From the NCBI RefSeq assembly GCF_046348265.1, contig NZ_JAXMEO010000017.1: DNA of 64,000 nt; one strand, 5' to 3'. The translations under genes and the position numbers were made by a program. Of this stretch, positions 34,792 to 48,663 are shown one piece after another. How positions within the stretch are numbered: the stretch's first letter is position 1; every line of letters starts with the position of its first letter. Source of the DNA: Pelomonas sp937871895. Lineage in GTDB: Bacteria; Pseudomonadota; Gammaproteobacteria; Burkholderiales; Burkholderiaceae_C. The notes below the pieces were generated by a model, which saw only the letters and a list, made by a program, of their open reading frames with translations, was not told the DNA's origin and did no database searches.

Positions 34792-35436
34792 ATGTCTACG
34801 CATGCCCCACTGCCCGCTCAACGCCAGCACGGTCTCGTGCTCATCATGGCGCTGATCGTATTGGCCGCGATGACACTGGCTGCGATTGGCCTGATGCGTA
34901 GCGTCACCGGAAGCAATCGCGTAGCTGGCAACCTGGCGTTCCAGCAAGCTGCATTGCAGTCTGCCGACGTAGGCATCCAGCGCGCCGTGGCCTGGTTGGA
35001 GCAGCGATCTCGAGAGCAGGACGGCTACGGAGGCAGTGCCAACCGGCTGGATGCCGACGTCAAGATCGACGCGGCCAGCCCCATCGCCTATGTCGCGTAC
35101 CGCGACGACCCTGTCAACGGTCAGACTTGGGAAACCAAGTGGCCTGCCATGGCCGCCCTGGGCCAGGTGAACACGCTCCCGGCCGATGCCGCCGGCAACA
35201 CCGTCAGCTACGTCATTCACCGTCTTTGCATGGAACCAGGGACCCCCGCCATGGCGCGCTGCGAGATGCCGTTTGTGCAAAAAGGCAAGGTCACGCGTGC
35301 CGTTGGCGCCAGCAAGGGTGCGCCGATGCCCACTGGAATGATCCAGCCACCTGACGCGGTTTTCTACCGCGTCACCGTGCGCGTGGCCGGCCCCCGCAAC
35401 ACCAGTGGCTTGGTCCAAGCCATCGTCTCCTTCTGA
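34792..35436 (+). CDS. pilX: PilX-type minor pilin
   Basis: This 214-residue protein starts at ATG 34792. The leader MSTHAPLPAQRQHG is followed by LVLIMALIVLAAMTLAAIGL; the usual Glu5 is replaced by Met, as is common among PilX proteins. The segment NRVAGNLAFQQAALQSADVG is a family hallmark. It is 14 bp before pilY1. Confidence 0.9.
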   Translation: MSTHAPLPAQRQHGLVLIMALIVLAAMTLAAIGLMRSVTGSNRVAGNLAFQQAALQSADVGIQRAVAWLEQRSREQDGYGGSANRLDADVKIDAASPIAYVAYRDDPVNGQTWETKWPAMAALGQVNTLPADAAGNTVSYVIHRLCMEPGTPAMARCEMPFVQKGKVTRAVGASKGAPMPTGMIQPPDAVFYRVTVRVAGPRNTSGLVQAIVSF

Positions 35437-35450
35437 TCGAAGAGGCTGCT

Positions 35451-38400
35451 ATGACTCATCGCTTTTCGCTCAACACCTGGTTGCGCCTTGCATCGTCGCT
35501 GCTGCTCGCCGGAGTCGCTTACGCTGCGCCCACCACGATCTCCAACTCACCCTTGGTGGTTGCCAATCCTGACCAAGCAAAAGCAAACCTGCTTTTCGTC
35601 CTAGACGACTCGGGATCGATGGGCCTGGACTTCCTGCCCGACCACATCAACGGTGACGGCAGCCCCGACCCGGCACTCTGCCGCAGCGGTGGTGCGAACG
35701 CCTCCAACAGCGGCAATTTCTCAAACCCCTGCTGTCATGGCGGCAACAACTCGAATGCGTGCTGGACAGGTAGCGCGCCTTTCAGTCTGCGAGCCCACCC
35801 GCCTTTCCTCGCAGCAGGCTTCAATGGCATGGCCTACAACCCGGCCGTGCGTTACACGCCACCAGTGAAGTGGGACGGGACCTCTTGGCCCGAACAGAAC
35901 AAGGCCAACACGTCCGACTGGAAATCGGTCAAGAACGACGCCTACAACATCCAGAACACTGGCAGCATCAACCTGTTGACGCAGTTCCCGGACATGGAGT
36001 GGTGCACGGACGCCAACTTCACCACATGCCTGCGCAATGACAACTACGTCCTGCCCGGAAATGTCGAGGGCGCCGACTACACCGTTTATCACGCCACGGT
36101 GGCCACCGGCACGGCCTTCTTCGCCAAGGGCGCACCCGACGCGGCAACCAAAACCGCAACCGCTAAGGACTTGGGACCACACTACTACAACATCGTGGCG
36201 GCGGAGTACTGCACTACCGAGAGCCTGAGAGATTGCAGCACCACGCCCGACGCGAGCCGCCCTTATCCAGCCAAGCTGCGCTGGTGCAATTCCGACGCCA
36301 ACGCCCGCGCGTCCACTCCCGCAGCCAATTCCTGCCAAGCGGTGCGCAGCGGCACTTTCCCGCACGCCAGGTACCCCACCAAGTTCTTTGCGGCGGGCAC
36401 CGTTGGCAATGCTGAAAAGGCCGCCACACTGTCGTTTACGGTGTCGGTTAGCAGTTGCGGCGGTTGGTCATCCAAAAAGGTCGGCGTCAAGTCGTTGATC
36501 GTGGGCGGGACCGATCTTTTCGGTGGCGTCTCGACTGCGGATACCGACAGTGCGTCAACGCTGGCCAGCGCGATCGTTGCCAACATTGAAGCCAAAAAGG
36601 CAACGACGAAGTTCTCCGCCTCCTTGAGTGGCTCCAAGGTAACGATCACGGCACCACTGTCACTGGGCAATTACACGGCGTCCGCGGCATTGGCAAAAAC
36701 CAATTCGTCAACCTGCAATTTTTCCCCGACTGCGCCAGGCTCCTTCTCCGGCTACACCGCCGCAGTTACCGGAACCGCAGGCAGCTTTCCCGGCCGATTC
36801 GAACGCGTCGATATCGTGCCTTCGCGCAGCTCCTACCCGAAGTCGACGGCTCGCACAGATTGCACGAGTTCGGGCAGCGGCTGCACCTATGACGAGGAAA
36901 TGACCAATTTCGCGAATTGGTGGGCCTACTACCACACGCGCATGCAGGCTATGAAGAGTTCTGCAGCCTTGGCATTCGGGCAGCTTGGCAGCAATCGCCG
37001 GCTGGGGTACTTGAGCATCAATAACAACACCGGCTCGGATTACCTGAACCTGGACACCTTCGAGTCGACGCAGCGCACCAACTGGTTCACCAAGCTCACG
37101 TCAGCACGGCCCAACAATTCAACCCCGCTCCGCACAGCTCTTGCTACTGCCGGACGCCTTTACGGAGGCAAGCTCAACGGCAGCAACCTGAATGGCAGCT
37201 CGGTCAAGGATCCGATCCAGTACTCCTGCCAGAAGAACTACACCATCCTCTCAACGGACGGCTTTTGGAACGAAAGCTCCAACCCCAAGAAGCTGGACGG
37301 AACAGACATCGGCGATCAAGACAGCGCCGCGAGTGTCTCTCGCCCCAAGCTCGACGGCACCGCTACGGGCAACACCCTTGCGGACACCGCCTACTACTAC
37401 TTCACCACTGATCTGAGAACGGGCACCTCGGGATCAACGGCCTGCACCAGTGGCAGCGGCAGCGGCGCAGACGTCTGCGGCAACGACACCGACACCTTCA
37501 AGATGCAGGTCATGGGCACCTTTACGCTAGGCTTGGGCGCGTCGGGTTACATGCAGTTCTCGCCGAACTACCTGTCGGCTGCGAGCGGCGACTATCTTGC
37601 GGTGAAGAACGGGGTCGCGGCGGATCCCAGCGCCGGCGTCTGCTCGTGGCAAAGCAGTGGCAGCTGCAATTGGCCAGTGCCTGTGAGCAACAGGCTCACC
37701 GCCATCGACGACCTGTGGCATGCAGCTGTCAATGGAGGCGGTACCTACTACAGCGCCACCAGCCCGGATGACCTGCAAAAGGGCATCACCGCCGCCTTGG
37801 CGTCGCTGGAGGGCACCATCGGCGCGGCGGCTGCTGCAAGCACCTCCAATCCCAACGTCACGGCAAGTGACAACAAAATCTTCGTCTCCAACTTCCGCTC
37901 GGTGGAATGGTGGGGGGACATCGCCTCCCAGAAGATCAACGTCAATACCGGTGCGGTTGAGCCCAAGGTTGACTGGTCCGCGCGCTCATTGCTTGATGCA
38001 AACACCTCGCGCAAGATCTACGGCTTCTCGTCCGGTGAGAGCAGCAAACTGCGCGAGTTCACTTGGTCCAATCTCAGCGCCGCCGAGCAGGGCTACTTCA
38101 CGATCGCCGTCGCACCTGCCACCACGCCGCGTCAATTGACGCAGTTCTGCGGGGGCAGCTCCTTCTGCCTCGAAACAGCGGACCAGACGGCCGCATCAGG
38201 TCGCAAGGTCTTTGACTTCATCCTCGGCGATCGCAGCAACGAAGGGCCGTTGGACGACCCGAAGAAGTACTTCCGCCAGCGCACCTCAGTGCTCGGCGAC
38301 ATCGTCGGCAGTGAAGCGGTCTACGTCTCGACATCGCAACTCGATTTCGTGGACTCCGGCTACGACGCCTTCAAGAAGACCACGGCCACTCGGAAGGGCA

Positions 38401-39728
38401 TGATCTATGTAGGCGCCAACGATGGCATGTTGCACGCCTTCCGCTCCGACGACGGCCAAGAGGCTTGGGCCTACATCCCGTCTGCAGTGATCCCCAACCT
38501 CTACAAGCTGGCAGACAAGCAATACGGCACCAACCATCAGTATTTCGTAGACGGCACCGCAACCACTCAGGACGTCTTCATCAACGGCCAATGGCGCACG
38601 GTTCTGATTGGCGGCCTCGGCGCAGGAGGCCGTGCGTACTTTGCCCTCGATGTGACCGAACCAGACAACCCCAAAGGGCTGTGGGAGTTCACCGACAACA
38701 ACCTCGGCTACACCTTTGGCAGGCCAGAGATCGGTAAGTTGCCTGATGGCACCTGGGCAGTGTTCCTTCCCTCGGGCTACAACAACGTCAGCCCTGGCGA
38801 TGGCAAGGCCCGACTCTTCATCCGCCGCATCTCCGACGGCGCTGAGATCCGCACCATCACCACGTCAGCCGGTGACACCACGACACCTGCCGGCCTTGGT
38901 CATATCCGTGGCTGGGTCGACGATGGCAATCACGACAACACCGTGCTGCGTGTCTATGGTGGTGACAACCTTGGCAACGTCTGGCGCTTTGATGTGAGCG
39001 ACACCGTCGGCGCCAGCGGCTACGAAGCCACGCTGCTCGCGACGCTCAAGTCTGCAACAGGCGTCGCCCAGCCCGTCACGTCACGTCCCGAGCTTGCCTT
39101 GGTTGGCAACAAGGTGATGGTGTACGTTGGGACCGGCCGCTACATGGGCTACCCGGACCTGACCGACGATAGCGCCCAGTCGATCTACGGCATCAAAGAC
39201 AAGCTCGAGGACACCGGCTGGGGCAATCCGAGAACGCCTATCAACAAGTTCGTGCAGCAGACTCTAGCGCTGGGGACTTGCCCCAAGGGCTCTGCTGCAT
39301 GCGCTGAAGGCGTGGTCACCCGCAATGTCGCTGCCCCTAACCCGGTGAACCTGGAGACCGACGGCGGCTGGTACGTGGACCTGCCCGCGACGCGGGAACG
39401 CGTCAACGCCGACCCGCAGCTCGCCCTGGGAACGCTGGTGGTCAACTCCAATGTCGTGAATGTTGGCGATGTCTGCACGGTCGGTGGCAGCAGTTGGGCC
39501 AACTATCTGGACTACAAGACGGGGGCGTCCGTCTCGACAGCCAAGGGCGTGGTCAGTGTGCCGCTGGGCCCTGCCATCGCCACGCGGCCCTCGATCGTGA
39601 AGTTGCCAAACGGTCTGATGGTCAGCATCACCCGTTTGTCCAATGACACGACCAAAACCCCACCGACGCCCCAAGGTGGCGAACCAGACCGCACCAAGAG
39701 CATCGTCTGGCGCGACTTCGTGCAGTGA
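35451..39728 (+). CDS. pilY1: PilY1-type pilus tip adhesin
   Basis: A 1425-residue secreted protein with signal peptide (LASSLLLAGVAYA). Near the N-terminus NLLFVLDDSGSMGLDF carries a DxSxS metal site like that of von Willebrand A domains, though the rest of that domain is broken up by Cys-rich insertions. The C-terminal half, from about residue 800, is the PilC/PilY1 beta-propeller (GMIYVGANDGMLHAF, WRTVLIGGLGAGGRAYFALD), with a likely calcium loop in VDDGNHDNTVLRVYGGDN. A region at about residues 322-445, rich in Ser/Thr/Ala, looks like an inserted beta domain. It is the adhesin and assembly factor of the pilus tip. Confidence 0.92.
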   Translation: MTHRFSLNTWLRLASSLLLAGVAYAAPTTISNSPLVVANPDQAKANLLFVLDDSGSMGLDFLPDHINGDGSPDPALCRSGGANASNSGNFSNPCCHGGNNSNACWTGSAPFSLRAHPPFLAAGFNGMAYNPAVRYTPPVKWDGTSWPEQNKANTSDWKSVKNDAYNIQNTGSINLLTQFPDMEWCTDANFTTCLRNDNYVLPGNVEGADYTVYHATVATGTAFFAKGAPDAATKTATAKDLGPHYYNIVAAEYCTTESLRDCSTTPDASRPYPAKLRWCNSDANARASTPAANSCQAVRSGTFPHARYPTKFFAAGTVGNAEKAATLSFTVSVSSCGGWSSKKVGVKSLIVGGTDLFGGVSTADTDSASTLASAIVANIEAKKATTKFSASLSGSKVTITAPLSLGNYTASAALAKTNSSTCNFSPTAPGSFSGYTAAVTGTAGSFPGRFERVDIVPSRSSYPKSTARTDCTSSGSGCTYDEEMTNFANWWAYYHTRMQAMKSSAALAFGQLGSNRRLGYLSINNNTGSDYLNLDTFESTQRTNWFTKLTSARPNNSTPLRTALATAGRLYGGKLNGSNLNGSSVKDPIQYSCQKNYTILSTDGFWNESSNPKKLDGTDIGDQDSAASVSRPKLDGTATGNTLADTAYYYFTTDLRTGTSGSTACTSGSGSGADVCGNDTDTFKMQVMGTFTLGLGASGYMQFSPNYLSAASGDYLAVKNGVAADPSAGVCSWQSSGSCNWPVPVSNRLTAIDDLWHAAVNGGGTYYSATSPDDLQKGITAALASLEGTIGAAAAASTSNPNVTASDNKIFVSNFRSVEWWGDIASQKINVNTGAVEPKVDWSARSLLDANTSRKIYGFSSGESSKLREFTWSNLSAAEQGYFTIAVAPATTPRQLTQFCGGSSFCLETADQTAASGRKVFDFILGDRSNEGPLDDPKKYFRQRTSVLGDIVGSEAVYVSTSQLDFVDSGYDAFKKTTATRKGMIYVGANDGMLHAFRSDDGQEAWAYIPSAVIPNLYKLADKQYGTNHQYFVDGTATTQDVFINGQWRTVLIGGLGAGGRAYFALDVTEPDNPKGLWEFTDNNLGYTFGRPEIGKLPDGTWAVFLPSGYNNVSPGDGKARLFIRRISDGAEIRTITTSAGDTTTPAGLGHIRGWVDDGNHDNTVLRVYGGDNLGNVWRFDVSDTVGASGYEATLLATLKSATGVAQPVTSRPELALVGNKVMVYVGTGRYMGYPDLTDDSAQSIYGIKDKLEDTGWGNPRTPINKFVQQTLALGTCPKGSAACAEGVVTRNVAAPNPVNLETDGGWYVDLPATRERVNADPQLALGTLVVNSNVVNVGDVCTVGGSSWANYLDYKTGASVSTAKGVVSVPLGPAIATRPSIVKLPNGLMVSITRLSNDTTKTPPTPQGGEPDRTKSIVWRDFVQ

Positions 39729-40366
39729 TTGAGCTAGACCGCCGCCTGGGACTCGCCACATGTACGGGGCTGGCTCTGGCGGCGCACGGCTTCGCTTTTA
39801 TCCTGCCGACATGGCAGACCCTGGATCATGGCTCCCACGAGCAAGGAGTCCATGGTGCAGGCGCAGCCCTGTTGGTCCGCATGATCGCAGTGACGCCCGA
39901 GCTTGCGCCCGCGACGCCTGCGCCAACACGATCAACGCCGGCGCCACTTAGTCAGGAGATTCCCTCGTCGACTCCAGCTGGGACCGGGGCCAGGCCCGGT
40001 CCTCAACGACCTCCAAGTCTGGACGCGAATTCAATCATGCAGCTCGGCATGCCTGACGCGGCGCTACCCGAAGGCGGGTTAGAACTGCGCGCACTGGTCG
40101 AGCTGTCTATCGACGGCGCCACGGAGGTCATCCAATTGGTGCCCGGCACGTATCCGCCGGCCTTTGGAAAATCGCTACAACTTTTCCTGATGTCGCAGCG
40201 CCTGCAGGAAAACGGGCACGGAGGCAAAGAACGCTACTGCTTGCTCGCCCGCTATGCCGAAGGTGCACAAAGCGTGCAACTGCGTTGGCTGCCCGGTCGA
40301 GTACGCGACACGGCGAACTGCGCGGCCCAGCCAGCTTCTCTGGCACGCGACATCGCACAACGCTGA
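39725..40366 (+). CDS. Hypothetical TonB-like protein after pilY1
   Basis: A 213-residue protein starting at GTG 39725, overlapping the pilY1 TGA by 3 bases. It has an N-terminal hydrophobic segment (about residues 10-30), a proline-rich linker at about 60-95 and a small C-terminal domain (LELRALVELSIDGATEVIQL) reminiscent of TonB-like C-terminal domains, with two Cys (ERYCLLARY, TANCAAQP). A membrane-anchored periplasmic protein is likely. Its place at the end of the minor-pilin operon suggests a pilus-related role; I cannot name it. Confidence 0.65.
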   Translation: MIELDRRLGLATCTGLALAAHGFAFILPTWQTLDHGSHEQGVHGAGAALLVRMIAVTPELAPATPAPTRSTPAPLSQEIPSSTPAGTGARPGPQRPPSLDANSIMQLGMPDAALPEGGLELRALVELSIDGATEVIQLVPGTYPPAFGKSLQLFLMSQRLQENGHGGKERYCLLARYAEGAQSVQLRWLPGRVRDTANCAAQPASLARDIAQR

Positions 40367-40419
40367 AGCACGCCCAAGGCGTCGGGCGCCGCAAGATCCG
40401 ACTCCCGCAGGCACATCAC

Positions 40420-41895
40420 TCAGCGCGGCAAATCCGACGCCCCCATCAGGTACTCATCCACCGCCCTCGCCGCCTGGCGGCCTTCACGGATGGCCCAAAC
40501 CACCAGGCTTTGGCCGCGGCGCATGTCGCCGGCGGCGAAGACCTTGTCGACATTGGTCTTGTAGGCGTTCGCGCCCTCGGTGCTGGCCTTGCCGTTGCCG
40601 CGTGGGTCCTTCTCGATGCCGAAGGCTTCGAGCACGGTGGCGACGGGTGACACGAAGCCCATGGCCAGCAGGGCCAGGTCGGCCTTGAGGATCTGCTCAC
40701 TGCCTTCGACTTCGGTCATCTTGCCGCCCTCCCACTTGAGGCGGACGGTCTTGACGCCGGTGAGCTTGCCCTTCTCGCCGATGAATTCCTTGGTAGCGAT
40801 GGCGAACTCGCGCTCGCAGCCTTCGTCGTGACTGGACGAGGTACGCAGCTTGATCGGCCAGTAGGGCCAGACCATGGGCTTGTCTTCCTTCTCGGGCGGC
40901 TGGGGCATCAGCTCGAACTGGATGACGCTCTTGGCGCCATGGCGATTGCTGGTGCCGACGCAGTCGGAGCCGGTGTCGCCGCCGCCGATGACGATGACGT
41001 GCTTGCCATCGGCGCGGATCTGGTTCTTGAGCTTGTCGCCCGCATTGACCTTGTTCTGCTGGGGCAGGAACTCCATCGCGAAGTGCACGCCCGCGAGGTC
41101 ACGCCCGGGCACGGGCAGGTCGCGCGATTGCTCGGCGCCGCCGGTCAGCAGCACGGCGTCGAACTGGCTCTTGAGCTCGTCGGCCGAAACGGTTTCCTTG
41201 GCCCAATTGGTGACCTTGGAACCCTCGGGCATGCTGCCCACCAGCACGCCGGTGCGGATCTCGACGCCCTCGGCCTTGAGCTGCTCGACGCGGCGGTCGA
41301 TCAGGCCCTTGTCGAGCTTGAAGTCTGGGATGCCGTAGCGCAGCAGGCCGCCGACGCGGTCGTTCTTCTCGAAGAGCGTGACGCTGTGACCAGCACGAGC
41401 GAGTTGCTGGGCCGCAGCCAGGCCGGCAGGGCCGGCGCCGATGACGGCGACCTTCTTGCCGGTCTTGACGGCTGCGGGCTGAGGCTTGACCCAGCCTTCG
41501 GCCCAGGCACGGTCAATGATGGCGTGCTCGATGGACTTGATGCCGACAGCGTCGCCATTGACGTTGATCGTGCAGGCGGCCTCGCAAGGCGCCGGGCAGA
41601 TGCGGCCAGTGAACTCCGGGAAGTTGTTGGTGCTGTGCAGCACCGCGATGGCGTTCTTCCAGTCGACTTCACGGCCCTTGTAGACCAGGTCGTTGAAGTC
41701 GGGGATGACGTTGTTGACCGGGCAGCCGTTGTTGCAGAAGGGCGTGCCGCAGTCCATGCAACGCGCGCCTTGCTGCTTGGCCTGCTCGGGCGACAAGCCG
41801 ATGACGAACTCTTTGTAGTTCTTGACTCGCTCGGCGACGGGCGCATAGCCCTCTTCCAGGCGCTCGAACTCGAGGAAACCAGTGACCTTACCCAT
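40420..41895 (-). CDS. gltD: Glutamate synthase small subunit
   Basis: This 491-residue FAD/NADPH-binding subunit feeds electrons to GltB. The N-terminus holds the Cys motifs for iron-sulfur clusters (RCMDCGTPFCNNGCPVNN, CPAPCEAAC), then the first dinucleotide site VAVIGAGPAGLAAAQQLA and the second VIVIGGGDTGSDCVGTS. It lies nine bases downstream of gltB. Confidence 0.96.
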   Translation of the reverse strand: MGKVTGFLEFERLEEGYAPVAERVKNYKEFVIGLSPEQAKQQGARCMDCGTPFCNNGCPVNNVIPDFNDLVYKGREVDWKNAIAVLHSTNNFPEFTGRICPAPCEAACTINVNGDAVGIKSIEHAIIDRAWAEGWVKPQPAAVKTGKKVAVIGAGPAGLAAAQQLARAGHSVTLFEKNDRVGGLLRYGIPDFKLDKGLIDRRVEQLKAEGVEIRTGVLVGSMPEGSKVTNWAKETVSADELKSQFDAVLLTGGAEQSRDLPVPGRDLAGVHFAMEFLPQQNKVNAGDKLKNQIRADGKHVIVIGGGDTGSDCVGTSNRHGAKSVIQFELMPQPPEKEDKPMVWPYWPIKLRTSSSHDEGCEREFAIATKEFIGEKGKLTGVKTVRLKWEGGKMTEVEGSEQILKADLALLAMGFVSPVATVLEAFGIEKDPRGNGKASTEGANAYKTNVDKVFAAGDMRRGQSLVVWAIREGRQAARAVDEYLMGASDLPR

Positions 41896-41904
41896 GTCGA
41901 CTCC

Positions 41905-46650
<4,746 letters not shown>

Positions 46651-46674
46651 GGCGCACCTCCTGATACACGACGA

Positions 46675-46693
46675 GGTGCAAATTTACTGCACC
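46675..46693. promoter_or_regulatory. Inverted repeat in the gltB leader/promoter
   Basis: GGTGCA and TGCACC flank a 7-bp AT-rich spacer, 25-43 bp upstream of the gltB ATG. It could be an operator or a leader hairpin. No regulator is identified. Confidence 0.35.
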
Positions 46694-46720
46694 GCAGCAG
46701 ATTCTTCAATGACAAAAACA

Positions 46721-46776
46721 GGGGTCAGGTTATTTTTAAGAAGGCTACCAATGCTTCTAAAAAATAATTGGGGTCA
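46721..46776. repeat. REP-like element: hairpin between two GGGGTCA motifs
   Basis: The arms 46730-46743 (TTATTTTTAAGAAG) and 46754-46767 pair at 13 of 14 positions around a 10-base loop. GGGGTCA stands just outside each arm, at 46721-46727 and 46770-46776, both in the same orientation. The second overlaps the RAYT stop codon. Hairpins with a conserved GGGGTCA-type guide next to a RAYT gene fit REP/REPIN elements. Confidence 0.6.
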
Positions 46777-47493
46777 AATTGATTCATCCTCGGCCAATCC
46801 TGGCTGAGTTGATTTGCGTGGCCGCCCCCGAGGCCGGGGCGTGACCGGGCCACCCAAGGCTGCCTCCAGCCGAGGCCGTTGCGCTTCGTCCGCGAGTGGC
46901 CAGCCACGCAGCACACACTGGGTGATGCGTGAGGCATCGTCCACACGCAAGCCCTGTTCCAGCAGGCCGCGGTAGACGTGTTCCCGCTCGAAAGGTGTGT
47001 TGCCCAGCGCCCAAAACGCTGGGTGTTCGGTGATCAAGGGGTCACGTCGGCGCCCGAGATGGTGCTGAGCGCTGGACCAACGCCAACTCCCTGCTTCGTT
47101 CGAGTGCCCGATGCGCACCGGATTGAGTTCGATGTAGCGCAGGCAGGCCAGCACCCAGTCGCTGCCCGCCACAAGATTGGCACGGAAGCGCCCTTCCCAC
47201 AGCGTGCCACTGCGGCCATGCCGCAGGTTGAACGCCGCCACATAGCGTCTTCCGAGGGCCTGCATCAAGCTGCTCAGGCCCTCGTCACCGGCCGGCGTGG
47301 CCAGCAGATGGAAGTGGTTCTCCATCAACACATAACCGTGCAGCGCCACCTGATGTTGCTGTGCACACTCACGCAACAGGTCCAGCAGGCGCTGGCGGTC
47401 CTCATCGTCCTGGACGATGGGCTGCCGGTTGTTGCCCCGGTGAATGACGTGGTGCGTCTCGCCGGCAAGCATGAGTCGTGGGAGTCGAGCCAT
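46774..47493 (-). CDS. REP-associated tyrosine transposase (RAYT)
   Basis: A 239-residue Y1-transposase-like protein. The HUH metal motif is in LMENHFHLLATP (about residue 60), and the candidate catalytic Tyr in LGRRYVAAFN. The N-terminus ARLPRLMLAGETHHVIHRGN and the segment GTLWEGRFRANLV are typical of RAYTs. The C-terminal 60 residues are basic and may bind DNA. It lies between the dGTPase gene and gltB, with a REP-like hairpin at its 3' end. RAYTs mobilise or process REP sequences; here activity is inferred. Confidence 0.85.
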   Translation of the reverse strand: MARLPRLMLAGETHHVIHRGNNRQPIVQDDEDRQRLLDLLRECAQQHQVALHGYVLMENHFHLLATPAGDEGLSSLMQALGRRYVAAFNLRHGRSGTLWEGRFRANLVAGSDWVLACLRYIELNPVRIGHSNEAGSWRWSSAQHHLGRRRDPLITEHPAFWALGNTPFEREHVYRGLLEQGLRVDDASRITQCVLRGWPLADEAQRPRLEAALGGPVTPRPRGRPRKSTQPGLAEDESI

Positions 47494-47511
47494 CGCGAGG
47501 GGAGCTGACGC

Positions 47512-48663
47512 TCAGAGGCCGTCCATGATGTGGGTGCCAGTGACGCGGGCATGCTCGCGCAGCGCGAAACGATCCGTCATGCCGGCCAGGTAGTCCGCGC
47601 AGCGCCGCGGATGGGTGTCAGCGCCGGGGAAGTCGGCCGGCAAATCGCTGGGGTGAGCCAGGTAGTGCGCGAACAAATCTCGGACAACTTGCTCAGCACG
47701 CGCGCGCTTTTCCAGCACCTGAGGGTGGCGGTAAAGGTTGGCAAACAGAAAGCGCTTGAGGCCCGTGCTCTCAGTGCGCATCTGGCCGGAAAAGCGAACG
47801 AGCGGCTCGTGCAGCTTGCGCACTTCGTCCACTGACTGAGGGGCGGCTGCGCGCAAGGCTGCACGGGTGGCGTCGATGATGTCGTAGACCTGGGCCGACA
47901 GCATGCGCCGGATGACCTCGCAAGCCAGGCGCTTGCCGGCCAGCCCCGGGTGCTCGTCGAGTGTTGCCAACAGGTGGCTGCGCACCAGCGGCACCTGTTC
48001 CAGCATGTCCCAGGTCAGCAAGCCCGAACGCACGCCATCGTCAACATCATGGGCGTTGTAGGCCACCTCGTCTGCGAGGTTGCACAACTGAGCCTCAAGG
48101 CTCGGCTGACCGCCCACAAGAAAGCGTCGGGCGACGCCGCCCGGTTCTGCCCGTTCGAGCCGTTCAGCGTTGCTGCGCGAGCAGTGCTTGAGGATGCCCT
48201 CGCGCGACTCGAAGCAAAGATTGAGTCCATCAAACTGTGGATAGCGTTGCTCCAACTGATCCACCACGCGCAGTGACTGCAGGTTGTGCTCAAAGCCGCC
48301 ATGGTCGCGCATGCACTCGTTGAGCACGTCCTGGCCCACGTGGCCAAACGCCGTGTGCCCCAGGTCATGCGCCAAGGCAACCGTCTCGACCAAGTCCTCC
48401 TCCAGTTGCAGACTCCGCGCGATGCTGCGCCCCAATTGAGCGACCTCCAGCGAGTGCGTCAGGCGCGTCCGAAAGAGATCCCCCTCGTGGTTGAGGAAGA
48501 CCTGCGTCTTGTAGACCAGGCGCCTGAATGCCGTGCTGTGGATGATGCGATCGCGGTCCCGCTGGAACTCTGTGCGCGTTGGCGCCGGCGCCTCCGGCAT
48601 TCGCCGGCCGCGGCTGAGCGCAGGCTGACAGGCATAAGGGGCGAGGGACACGGTGCCAGTCAC
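47512..48663 (-). CDS. dgt: dGTP triphosphohydrolase
   Basis: Hydrolyses dNTPs to nucleosides and triphosphate. The GTG at 48663 overlaps the aroB TGA as GTGA and gives 383 residues; sequence further upstream is aroB read in another frame. The HD-domain metal site is seen in FRTRLTHSLEVAQLGR and ALAHDLGHTAFGHVGQD, plus the later Asp in LADEVAYNAHDVDDG. The aroK-aroB-dgt order is common in Burkholderiales. Confidence 0.93.
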   Translation of the reverse strand: MTGTVSLAPYACQPALSRGRRMPEAPAPTRTEFQRDRDRIIHSTAFRRLVYKTQVFLNHEGDLFRTRLTHSLEVAQLGRSIARSLQLEEDLVETVALAHDLGHTAFGHVGQDVLNECMRDHGGFEHNLQSLRVVDQLEQRYPQFDGLNLCFESREGILKHCSRSNAERLERAEPGGVARRFLVGGQPSLEAQLCNLADEVAYNAHDVDDGVRSGLLTWDMLEQVPLVRSHLLATLDEHPGLAGKRLACEVIRRMLSAQVYDIIDATRAALRAAAPQSVDEVRKLHEPLVRFSGQMRTESTGLKRFLFANLYRHPQVLEKRARAEQVVRDLFAHYLAHPSDLPADFPGADTHPRRCADYLAGMTDRFALREHARVTGTHIMDGL

